In this document: positions 37,063 through 48,400 of the stretch, one piece after another | Layout: each line of letters starts with the position of its first letter | Numbering within the stretch: the first letter of the stretch is position 1 | Source of the DNA: Trichostrongylus colubriformis | Lineage: Eukaryota > Nematoda > Chromadorea > Rhabditida > Trichostrongylidae | Length of the DNA stretch: 64,000 bases | Direction: 5' to 3' | Assembly: GCA_963978905.1 (NCBI GenBank) | Contig: OZ022257.1 | Span: 25,621,274-25,685,273 of the forward strand | Translations under genes and position numbers: made by a program | The notes under the pieces: model-generated | The model's input: only the letters and a program-made list of their open reading frames with translations | Databases searched by the model: none | What the model was told of the DNA's origin: nothing

Positions 37063-37570
37063 TGGCAAAGATCCGCGAAAATTATTTGAACATGGTTGAT
37101 AGGGTGAGAAATCAGCTGAACGAGAAGGAGCCCAAGTGGGAGTAACCAACAGGTTCAAACTTAGGAAGCCACGAACAAGATCGTGTTCGGTGATGAACCC
37201 CAGCTAAAAGTCAGAAGAAGTCGAGCTTTAGAATAAGGCAGATGACTACCTGTTCAGAGTTATCAAGTACCCCCCTCTCTCCCATATAGTAATGCACGTA
37301 TAACAAATAAAACTAAAGATACCATTATCTACACCGAAACACTCAGAGTAGCTAACACATGCACTTTGTGTAATACCTTGAAAGTGAAACTGAGAGAGAT
37401 GGTAGGTGCTGCTAGGCCGAGGATACCAAAAGGAATAGGGCTGGCTCATATTATCAAATGCATTAATGGAAATAAATTCATGGTTATAAGTATATGATGG
37501 AGGATAATTGCCAAATTAATTTCAGTGTTGGCTCATGCTTTACTACGTTTCTCTTTCCAATATATTGCTA

Positions 37571-38229
37571 GTCTAAAAAGTCTTTTCATATCTGTAAATA
37601 CCGCTTTTCCCCTCAAAACTGCTTTCCACAAAATTTCTTCTGTACATATATATGTGGTACAAGACCACACGCATCTATAGGTATTGTTGTCTTCCATCTC
37701 CCGGATAACCTTTTTCGACAAAATAAACATTTCAAAGGTCAACCTCATTTTCAATACAAAAATTTTTCTTTGAATGGCGCGACAGGGAAAGGAAAAGGTG
37801 ATAATCTGATGGAGCAAGCTCAAGGCTATAAGGCGGATGGGGCAGCAACTTTTTTCCAAGCTCAAGAATTTTTTGGCGAGGCAATTCTTCGGCGAGTCTT
37901 CCCACTATTGAAAAAGTGACTCGCCAAAAAATTCTCGAGCTTGGATAAAAATTGCTGCCCCATCCACCTTTAGCCCTGATCTTATTTCACCGGATTATCA
38001 CCTTTTCCTTTCCCTGTCTAACGCCATTCAAAGAAAAATTTTTGTATTGAGAATGAGGTTGACCTTTGATATGTTTATTTTGCCGAAAAGGGTTATCCGG
38101 GAGATGGAAGACATTAGTACCTATAGATGCGTGTGGACTTGTACTACATGTGTATGTACAGAAGAGATTGCTGGAAAGCAGTTTGGAGGGAAAAAGCGGT
38201 ATTTAAAAATACGAAAAGACTTTTGAGAC
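37571..38229. mobile_element. Foldback TA-target MITE, 659 bp
   Basis: Arms of about 320 bp run in from GTCTAAAAAGTCTTTTCATA (left) and the complement of GTCTCAAAAGTCTTTTCGTA (right), meeting near 37,900. The flanks are TA at 37,569-37,570 and 38,230-38,231, the Tc1/mariner target. No transposase is present; the 37,533-37,865 minus frame is an arm sequence. Arms differ by scattered substitutions and short indels, so the insertion is not recent. Confidence 0.8.
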
Positions 38230-38231
38230 TA

Positions 38232-39387
38232 CCGCAGTTACAGCTCCGATTACACTGAATATATGCGACATATTGAGTATTGAATACACACAAAGAATAC
38301 ACTATACTTCATTTCTGTTAGTATTACACATCTAGTTTCTTTATTCTCAGCCTTGTTTGTGTTTTTTACCTGTGTTCCTGTACTTCCCTTGCTCCACACA
38401 GAATATGGTACTGAAGTAGAAATTTTGTGCCACCCTTCCCATCTTTCCATTCTTCTCTATTCACCACCCTTTCATACAATGTCATCAGTTCAGCCCTACT
38501 CACTGAAAAGCCTCAAGGGTTGACAACATAATGGTTCGTCTGAGGTACATAGCGGCCAGCGGACCATTTTCCTTTTGCCCTCAGATTTGTATTTACCACA
38601 CCTTGTCTTTCTATCTCAGCATCACCAAGCGTTCCTTCGCTCTGCTGTTCCGTGAATGCGACCATGGCAGATTGCTTATCAGTCACATCAATCAATTAAT
38701 AGCATCGACAAATTCACTTAGCACACGACCGCCATAGTTAATTTTCCTGAGCCTTGCAGCATTGTTACTGCCAAACGTAGTGACCTCCTCTCGTTAGCAC
38801 AGCTAGAGCACTGAACGCTTTCCTTTTTTTCCAGAATAGCCTCTTTGAAGTGATTCCGTTTTGAAAGAAACTTTTATCTTCATTTTTTGAGAGCATACCC
38901 AGATTTCTTCGTAAACGCACTGAGTTCAGGCAACGACAGAGGTCTGCATTTGCTGTAAATATTCATCATCACCCTGCTTTAGCTAGCACACGTCATGAAT
39001 TCCAACTTTATAAGTCTTTCCCTGCATTCCTAGATCTGCTTTGCTGTTAACCTTGAGCAGTTTTCCCTTTCTCACCATACTGTACTTCCAGGTGAAAGCA
39101 ATGAATTATTTCTGGCCACCTTCGAATTTTCTTCCCGTGCATCTCTCAGACTTTAAACGAAACTGATATTCCAAGCTTTTTTTTCGAATGATTATAAGGC
39201 ATTCTTCACCCCAGTGATCGAATATAGCAATGTGGACATCCTGTACGAATACTGCATGCAACTAAAAATGTCACCTTCCAAGCTCTGTTACATATGTTGG
39301 AATAGCAGATATATCATAACTAACCCCTCCCCCCTTTCGCATTTGAACTGGTAATCACTGGTAGTCCGCGTCACTGTTTTTTGAAGG
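38232..39387. other. Region upstream of the dienoyl-CoA isomerase gene; no gene seen
   Basis: AT-rich and pyrimidine-rich on the plus strand towards 39,387. The ATG at 39,388 is preceded by TCACTGTTTTTTGAAG, a possible cis- or trans-splice acceptor. No upstream exon with a targeting peptide was identified. Confidence 0.4.
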
Positions 39388-39497
39388 ATGCCGTACAACT
39401 ACGAGTTCTTGAAAGTGGAAACGGTGAGCGAATATGTGATCAGCGTCAAGTTGAATCGTCCAAAGCAGCTGAATGCTCTCAACTCTAAAATGTGGAG
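39388..39497 (+). CDS. ECH1: Dienoyl-CoA isomerase exon 1
   Basis: It starts at ATG 39,388 just after an acceptor-like TTTTTTGAAG, so it may be SL trans-spliced or an internal exon. It encodes through [15 protein letters not shown]. The only in-frame exit is AG at 39,496-39,497 followed by GCACGC, a GC donor. Confidence 0.8.
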
Positions 39498-42400
39498 GCA
39501 CGCTTGTTTTTTTCTGTTTTCTTATCCGACCTCTTTGGAATGATTGTGACTGCTGTGAACGGAAGCACGTAATAGATTGTATTCAAAGTAAAGGTGAGAA
39601 GTGATAGTAAAAGTATCGGAAGAGTTCTTGTGCAATAGTAGTTTGCAGCCTAACCGTTTTGTGCATAACCGCATTGTTAAAAGTAATTGATACCCTGGCT
39701 CTGACCTCTGCATTTTAGTGAAATTGAAGATGTGTTTGAAAAACTGGATACAGATGAAGACTGTCGTGTTGTTATACTTAGTGGTGAGGGAAAGGCATTC
39801 TCTTCAGGTCTCGATATTAAAGGTAGGAGTCTGTTTAAGTGCTTCCTTTACTTCATGAAAGGAGTCTGTTTAAGTGCTTCCTTTACTTCATGAAATTATC
39901 TCACACACTCCGAAATTTCCCAAAAACATATGAGCACGACACATTTTTCCAAGAATTCCAGGAACTGAAGTGTAGTACTATATAATATGCTCGAATCAGA
40001 CCTCTGAGAAACCCTGAGATTACATAAGACCGCTCTCCTGGTTTCGAAATCCCCCATGATGAAGCGCAAAAAGCCTGAAAGAGTAGTTGGCTTCAATATT
40101 GAGAGGTGGTCCTGATTTCGAGTGGAATTTTTTCAGCATAAGAAAAGAATGAAGTGGGATTCTTTTCCGTCTTTTACAATTTTGCTTATGACGAGATAAT
40201 TCATCATACCGAGCATATCGGGAGGCAAAGTGTCTGCTTGCAGAGCGCGACGCTGTACAAGACAATATCCATTACTATCATATCAATACAATATCCATTA
40301 CTGTCTGTGAGCTTTCCATATTACGGATTTGTCATGTAACGCATTTCAGATGGTGGACTGATGGATCTTGTCACTTTGCAAGGTGGTGAAGACATTGCTC
40401 GCAAAGCTAGACAGATTAGAAGAAAAATCGTCCAAATGCAGCAAGCCTTCACGAATATTGAAAAAGTTAGTGAATGATTTCGGGGAAATTGTAATCAGAC
40501 TCTTTATTCGAAGGCGAAGCTTACTTATGAACAACACCTGCAACTTTTTTTACTTCAATCTCGGCTTTAGTTCCTCGCATAGCTCAGATAATGACGAAAA
40601 AGACCCTTGCAACAAAAGAACGAGAACTTTGATGCTCTATACCTGTTACTCATATACGACTGAATGAAGGTAGTGTACGTGCGTGGCGCATCCCAAAGCA
40701 GGAATTAGCGCGGAATTCCTTCATTCACCCGCATCTGTAGTAGCCATCAGTGAGTATTCTGTGATCCATTCAGATTTCAAACGTAGGAAACCGTGGTGGT
40801 TCCGTTGATTGCATTTCTCGGGTGTTCGTGTTTCTACCGCATACAAAGCACTGAGCTGTTTATTGCCCACGCATATTTATTTTTCGGATTTGGCAAGAAA
40901 ATTTCAGTGTTGCAAGCCTGTGATTGCTGCTGTACATGGAGTTTGCTACGGTGGTGGTATCGATATTATCTCGGCATGCGATATACGACACAGCACAAAG
41001 GATGCCAAATTTTCAGTGAAGGTGAAGCTTTGCCTCTCAATAATGAATCACTTTATTTAATACAGTTGACTAACGCGCACTGCCGTGCACGAAATCGCGT
41101 CTGTAGGTCGATCGAAATAGCTCTTTTTTATTACAGAGCATTCAAAAGCAAGCCTCGCGCAGCGTGGGCGGAGCCTAAGTTGGCCCATGTGTGGTCTTTA
41201 CTTCTTGTTCCATGTCCTCCCCATACCACACTTGTCCTCATCTCCACAGCTCGTCTTTCATGCAATGTTCGAGCTCTGCCCACCACCAAAAATGCTCCGT
41301 CTACTGTGCCCAGGATTCTTTCTTGACCTTCAGAAACTCGTCGCTGACCTAAATCCATCTTCTTCCCGCGCTTGGACCACATTCGAACGCAAAGAACAAT
41401 ATTCGGGCTCAGAAGGAACATTACAGTGCACGTCCCGCCCACCATAGGAGAAGCTTAACCTAACCCACGCGTGGTCTTTACTTCTTGTTCCGTTCCCTTC
41501 CCATACCACACTTGTCCTCATCTCCACAGGTCGTTCCTCATGTAATGTCCAAGGTCCGCCCACCACTACAAATGCTCCGCCCACTATGACCAGGATTCTT
41601 TCTTGACCTTCAGAAGCTCGTCGCTGACCTAAGTCCATCTTCTTCCCACTTTTGGGGCACATTCCCCAATCAACAACTTTCGGTCTGTAAAAGGAACATT
41701 CAAGTGCACGCCTCGCCCACCTTGTGCGGAGCTTAACTTGATCCATGGTGCTATTCAATTCTTGTCCATGCCCTACCCATACCACACTTGTCCCTATCTC
41801 TGAAGGTCGCTTTTCATGCAATACCTAGTTTTTGACGGACGGAGGGACGGGCGTACAGACAGACGAAGCGTTTTATATAGTGTGGTAGGGACATTTCAGT
41901 TAATACGTTTGCTTCCTTTTGTAATGCCACGAGCGACTCGATGGTCAGCTATACAGGGTGCGTCGAAAGTATTGAGCGCCTGACAATGCTCCGCCACACC
42001 AGGAAGTAATGAGGGATCAGTATGAGTTCCACTGATATATGTAATCATCAAGCAGTCCCCACTAACATATCGTAATATGCCATCTGAATTTGATAGGATC
42101 GCATTTGTCTTGGACAAGTGAACAAGATGACGGGGAAAAGCATTCGCAGTGCGTCGAAAGTGATAAAGCCATAAGCTGACTGTAATGACCACTACGGGAA
42201 AACGAAATGGGCAAACTTCTCATTAATGGTCTCTTTAGCAAAAAGAGTTCAGATTGATGGGACCGTGGTCTAATAATGATTTTATATTACCTACCAACAT
42301 GTTTGGAATCAGTTTCGTGTCCTGAAATGTACTGTATATCCACGATTTTAGATAGCTGCTGATTATCGCTGCAGCCCACTATGCGAAAGTTACTACTAGG

Positions 42401-45400
42401 ATGCTGAGTTATGGGCAAAAGTTTTAGTGTCGGACGGGACTCGAACCCCCACTCCATGCTTTCCGGGCATATATGCTAATCCATTGCACTACGGTCACCA
42501 CTCAAACGTATAGTGTGAGTGCTGATATGTAAGCTGTGGTAAATATACGATTAAGAAGCTGAGTTAAGATGAAAGAGGTGTCGGTAGTGTAATGGATTAG
42601 CACATATGCCCGGAAAGCATGGAGTGCCGGTTCGGGTCCCGTCCGACACCGAAGCTTTTACCTATAACTCAGTATCCTAGTAGTAACAATCGTTAGTATA
42701 ACAATCACCTGTCACCTGTCGTCCCGTTGTTCATCGAGAGCCTCGAGCGGGCGCCAGCAACGTCTCCATTCATCCCTGTCGCGAGCCAAAGCAGTCCAGT
42801 GAACGTTTCTGGCTCCAGGGACACGTAGCGTCTCGTTCCTTTCGCGCAGAGCTTTCGTGAAGAAGTCTGACCATCGGGCCGGCGGTCGTCCAGGTGTTCG
42901 TTTGACGTCCCGAGGGATCCAGTCGGTAACCGCTCTGGTCCAACGGTCATCACGATATCGCATGACGTGTCCGCCCCATCTAATCTTCGATTCCTTGGCA
43001 AATACGACGGCGTTCCTGATCTTTGATCGACGACGGAGTTCGGAACTCCGGATTCCCCTCTGCACTTGCGTGTATCGGGATACTCCGAGCATCGTCCTCT
43101 CGATGGCGCGTTGGATGACGCCGACCGCATGCTCCTCCTGCCTACGTAGAGTCCAGGTCTCTGAGGCGTATGTTAAGGCAGGAAGGGCAGCGGAATCGAA
43201 GAGATGGGCGCGGAGCCGGATGTTCTTCGTCTTCTTCACTACTCCCTCGATGGTCTTGAAGGCTCCCCATGCCGCTCTTTTCCTCCTGCTCAGCTCTGGT
43301 GCTAAGTCGTTCATCATATTGACTTCCCGACCAAGGTACACATAGCTGAAGCATTCGGTGACGTTCGTTCCGTTGAGCGTGAATGGGGCGTCAGGTACCA
43401 ATCCGTTTCTCATGAACATCGTCTTCGTCAGGTTCAGCTGTAGACCGATCTTTCCACACTCGCAGTCGAAATCGGCTAGCATCCGTTCCGCTTGCTGGAT
43501 TGTCGGTGTTATTAGCACGATGTCGTCAGCGAAGCGGAGGTGGTGTAGATGCCGGCCATCGACCTTCACTCCCATTCCTTCCCATTCCAGTTGACGCATG
43601 ACGTTCTCAAGAGCGGCGCTGAATAGTTTAGGCGAGATAGTGTCGCCTTGTCGAACCCCTCTCTTCACGTCGATGATGACTTCCTTGTAGAATGGCGAGA
43701 TCCTGGTCGTGAAGTTGCTGTAGAGCTCACGAAGTACTTTTATATACTGAGTAGGCACACCCTGGTTTCCCAGGGCTTTGATAACCGCTTCTGTCTCAAC
43801 GGAGTCGAAGGCTTTCTTCAAATCGATGAATGTGAGACATAACGGCATCTTGTACTCTCGCGATACTTCGATGAGTCTAGTGACCGTGTGGATGTGATCG
43901 ATTGTACTGAATCCTCTCCGAAACCCTGCTTGCTCGCATGGCTGTCCTTCGTCTAAAGTTCTACCGATCCTATTCAAGATGACACGAATGACTACAGATA
44001 GCAGGCAGATTGGACGATAATTGCCGATCCCGTGTGGATCTCCCTTCTTATACAGCAACACAGTCCTGCTAGCTTTCCACGATGTGGGTACTTTGCATTC
44101 CGACAGGTAGCGTGTGAAGAGTCGGGCCAGTGTTTTGACGACAACTGGCGGAAGATTCTTCAGATGTTCCTGTCTGATCCTGTCGGGGCCGGGTGCTGTG
44201 CCATTCTTCACCGACGAAATGGCGTGTCGGATTTCGCAAGGGAGAACTGATGGTACGACATATCCATCCTGCTTCAGATTGCTCCTAGGCAGTTGGACAT
44301 GGCTATCGAAGAGATCCGAGTAGAAGTCGTAGATGACCTTCTCCAATGCCCTTCGGGAAGCAGTAACTGTGCCGTCCGGGCGCCGGAGACCGGTCATTTT
44401 GGTCTTATAACTGGCGAAGCCTCGGCGGACATTGCGAATGCTCCTCCCAGCCTCTGCTGCTTCAGCCAGCACTGCTGCTCTTCTCTCCTTGAGATCTTCT
44501 TTCATCGCCTCTCTGCATCGCTTCGCAAGTCGGATGCCAGTTGGTAATCGCCTGTGGCTCGTGCGGCTCCACGTTGGCGTATCAGCTCGAGAGTTTCCGA
44601 AGAGAGACGCCTCTTTGTGACTTTCAAACTCTCTGCCCTCCTGGCACAATCGTGAAGATGCTCAACGAGCCGGTTGTACACGTCGTCGATGTTTTCGATA
44701 ACGGAATCCTCCCATACACCAGCGAGAGAAACGAAGTGTTCCCAATTGATGACTGTCTTGGGTCTTCGCTCCTTGAATTTCGCGGCTCTCTCTCCACGTA
44801 TCGAAAAGAGGAATTTTGCGCGGATGAGTCGATGGTCTGATCCCGTATAGAACTTCGGAACAGCAGCGACGTCGGTCAGGCAAAACCTTCGATTGAAGAT
44901 GACGTGATCGATCTCATTATGGAATTGCCCACCGGGTGACTCCCAAGTCCATCGCAAATGAGAGGGCTTCTGGAACTGTGAGTTACCATGGATGGAGTTG
45001 ATCGACATAATAAACTCAGACGGCCTTTCACCCTGCTCATTCCATTCCGTTCCGTGAGTCCCGATGTGAAGCTCATTGTCCGTTCTTCTAGGGCCGATCT
45101 TGGCGTTGAAGTCGCTGACGATGACCTTGAAGAAGGTGTGGTCTTCCTTGTAGAAGAGTATAACAATACTGCCTTAAATTACAACTTCTCTCTTCGTATA
45201 ACCTCGGCATCGATATTGTAGTAGAACTTCTTCTGTTGTGCCAACGAGGTTGTTAGGGTTCCTGTCCTACGTGATCACCTTCTTCTATCCCGCAAGTGTC
45301 AGTGTGGAGGCAGTCGGTGACAAGAACTATGGTGAAGCTCTCAGTGAACTCCAGTATTGGATTCCATTTGGATTCTTCGCACTAATTGACTCGACTGCCA

Positions 45401-48400
45401 TTTCTTCGTTTCCAGCGTGGTATTTTATGAAGACTGTCATCCTCGTGTTCCTCTTCTTTCCTCAAACTCGTTGATCGTTTGCTTTTCCAGAAGGTCATTG
45501 ATCCTATTTCACGAGTAATTGAAGGAATAACAAAGAAGAAATAATTGATTACTAACCTGTTCCAGCCACAATTGGCATAAAAGTTGAGAATGAAAAAAGT
45601 CATAAATAAATATTCCACCTAACAACCTCGTTGGCACAACAGAAGAAGTTCTAATACAATAATGCCTTAATTTTTCCCTTTGTGAACATCACACTCATTT
45701 TATGGATAAGCGACGTATACCTGACCTCTGACAAGGAAGGCCCATCAGGTCATGGTGAGCTTTTTCAAAACGGTTTTTTGCGTTTTATAGGGTCACATAC
45801 ATGAAGCAAAAAACCGGTCTCAAATTCGGCTAAATGGTTTTGGCTTTGCATTGCTTTTTGCATTTTCTTAAGTTTCTTTGTCCAGCGCTATACTATTTGC
45901 GCACATGCAAAATGACTGCAATTTTCGTCGCTGGTGCACGAAAGTGACGTCATTTGCAAGCTTTCAGTGGGTAAAGTGTTTGGGCCCTTCGGAGCCCCTA
46001 GCATGCGTGCCAAGCGTTTTCCTACGAAACCACTGTGATATTCGTGCTCAGGAGACTCGGCTAGCCCTAGATACAAAATACTATCCAAATTGAGATTTTG
46101 ACCCAAACTTGACTTAGTAGGGTGGACATGGGCACACAGTCACTGCACTACTTGTACAGACGAACAACTTACAGCCTCGATTAAATGCAATCGAGCATGT
46201 GCAGAAACAACGCATTCCAAGTGAACTGCACCTAGCAACACCATGCGAATGCAAAAGATAGCAAATATTCCCTTGTATCGGGCGAGCTCTTCCGTTGAGT
46301 GCTCTTTACTATGGCACTAGCAGTACTATTGGTCGTCCAATTTTCCGAGTTTGGGTCCAAATCACGATTAGGCTGAAAACTTGTCATCTAGGGTAGTTAA
46401 ATATCACACGTACTTTGCGGGAAAATGTCTTGTTCCCCTGTCGTGAGCGTTGGCAGGTCCAAACCAATCATTCGCTTAGTACGCAAAATGTTGGAGATAA
46501 GGGTTCCTGGTAGAATAACAATTGATTTTGCACATATTTTGCACGTATGGTCTTACATGAGCACAAATGGATGAAAACTAGAAAAATGCAAAAATTTGTC
46601 CTCGGTAGGGACCGAACCATCAACTATTTTCTAGGCTCCCCGAAACCATTTAGCCGAATTTGGGACCGGTTTTTTGCTTCATGTATGTGAACCTATAAAA
46701 TGCAAAAAACCGTTTTGAGAAAGCTCACCATGACCTGATGGGCCTTCCTGTGAGTTCTCGCACCTGGTCAGTTACTCCCTCACACGTGTCCTTCTGCAGT
46801 ATCTTGGAGGGCGGACTCTGCACCACCTCCTCATTTTTTCTTCTCTAAAGTCGTTTGACGAAGGCATACACTCTTCTTCACACCCTTCACAATTGCGTAT
46901 GAGCCAGAGGAGAACTTATCACTTCTAGGGCTACATCGTGAAATGTTCAGTCATCATCTTCTTTTTGAACAGAATTATGTAGATGCTTTGTTTCTAGTTA
47001 AAATTGTTAGATTTTGCCGAGCGATCAATAATTTTGCCGCACCTGGTATAAACGGCCATGAATCATGTAGAGGTCGAGTACTCCCCTATATTAGTCACAT
47101 CGTCTTCTGCTGTGTCCCTCGCTTAGCTCATTATTGTGCGCGAGCGTCCACTCATCGTGTACTTCCTCTCCTTGCTGCAACCTGCGACGGCACACCCAAA
47201 CGTTGTGTCGTGATATTACCTGTGATGTTGCATTCCCTTCCTGACTATTTGGCAAACAACTACCACAATAAGCCTCTTGCATTCCCTTAAAAGCACATTC
47301 CAGGATTATCGTGGGTTGAAGCGCTAAATTATGAAGTTTGAGGTGCTTTGGAATACGCTGACAAAGAAATATCCGGAAAAGCTCACGAAAAGGGAGAACA
47401 TAAGGTCTCCTGACATCTGGCTTTGAACGATGGTATAATAAGAAACTTTGGAATATCACCTGTTTCCTCTCGTCAACATCTCCTTCATCCCTATCTTATA
47501 TTATCACACGCATCATTGCCTCTTTTGTCTCGTTGTTGCCACCGTTCCCACCGTCATTGCCAACAATCACGTCTGGGGTAGGCGGGTCAGAGCTTCGGGT
47601 GTAGCTGAGCTGGCTTTGAGAGCTTCGCGCGACGCAATGGCTCGTCATCACGCTTCCATATTTGCACAGCCTCCCTGCCCGTCTGGGGAACTATTAGGTC
47701 ATGTGAGAGGGATGCAATGTTTCCCTTATCCTCGAATGTGCCTTTATTTCTCTTATCCACAAAAAGATGCGTCAAGTGAGGAAAAGGGTGCAGCTCTTAG
47801 AACTTACGAGAAGGAGCTGACATTGCATTTTTTTTGCTTCCAACCGCATGTACATCCCTTGGACTGCTTTTGGAGAATATGGCATCTTCAAGGGAACCCT
47901 TGACTCATGATTTCAACTCTGTCACCTGTTCACTTTCACGTCCGATCTTCGAATCTCCTAGTTTAAACACATAACGAGCCGATGCTCTTTAAGCCCTTCT
48001 AGCCCGTATGACCCTTAGTCTTCAAATCGTGGTGTTGCACAGGATCGCAAAGGAACCTCGATTCCTTGTGTCACATGAAATCGTAGATTTCTGACGGCTG
48101 AAGCTGCTGAAATACATTTTCAGATATGGAGAACAACATATGTACCCGACATTGGGCCGGAAAATTGACGTGTTTTGAGAACACGACGCCTCATATGCCC
48201 GAGCAGAAACTCCGGTGGTTGACACCAGCTGTGCGGATTGTGGGGATATTATTGCATTAGCAGTTCCCGGAATCATAAAAATACATGCGCTGTGTGGTTC
48301 AGTTTCCACAAAGAATACGATCTTCACAAAGCCAACACCAGAAGTAAATCTCGTATATAATATAGCCTAGTCATCAACACCCAATAATAAATGAAAATAG

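Larger units (their letters stand above)
42389..42687. mobile_element. Inverted pair of tRNA-like sequences (tRNA-derived foldback)
   Basis: The left arm 42,389-42,503 and right arm about 42,577-42,687 are near-complementary, starting GTTACTACTAGGAT and ending ATCCTAGTAGTAAC. Each arm holds a 74-nt tRNA-shaped sequence. The core repeat is related to the degenerate copy at 4,932-5,010. No target duplication was seen. Confidence 0.75.
42706..45156 (-). mobile_element. 5'-truncated RTE-clade LINE with 11-bp target duplication
   Basis: It is flanked by exact AGTATAACAAT at 42,695-42,705 and 45,157-45,167. On the minus strand it begins inside the endonuclease domain (5' truncation, usual for LINEs) and ends two GACAGGT units after or overlapping the stop codon TGA at 42,712-42,714. 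One frameshift (-1) near 44,510 separates the endonuclease end from the RT. It lies antisense in intron 4 of the isomerase gene and belongs to a different lineage from the LINE at 24-27 kb. Confidence 0.93.

Noticed and set aside
41131..41821. Long minus-strand frames (104 and 163 codons) with shared peptides
   Set aside because: They reflect the 278-bp tandem repeat read in one frame; 278 is not a multiple of 3 and the pattern is not gene-like.
45238..45474. REEP fragment as a functional nested gene
   Set aside because: It lacks an ATG and N-terminus, has a frameshift near 45,468, and the only possible intron there (21 bp) is too short to be spliced.
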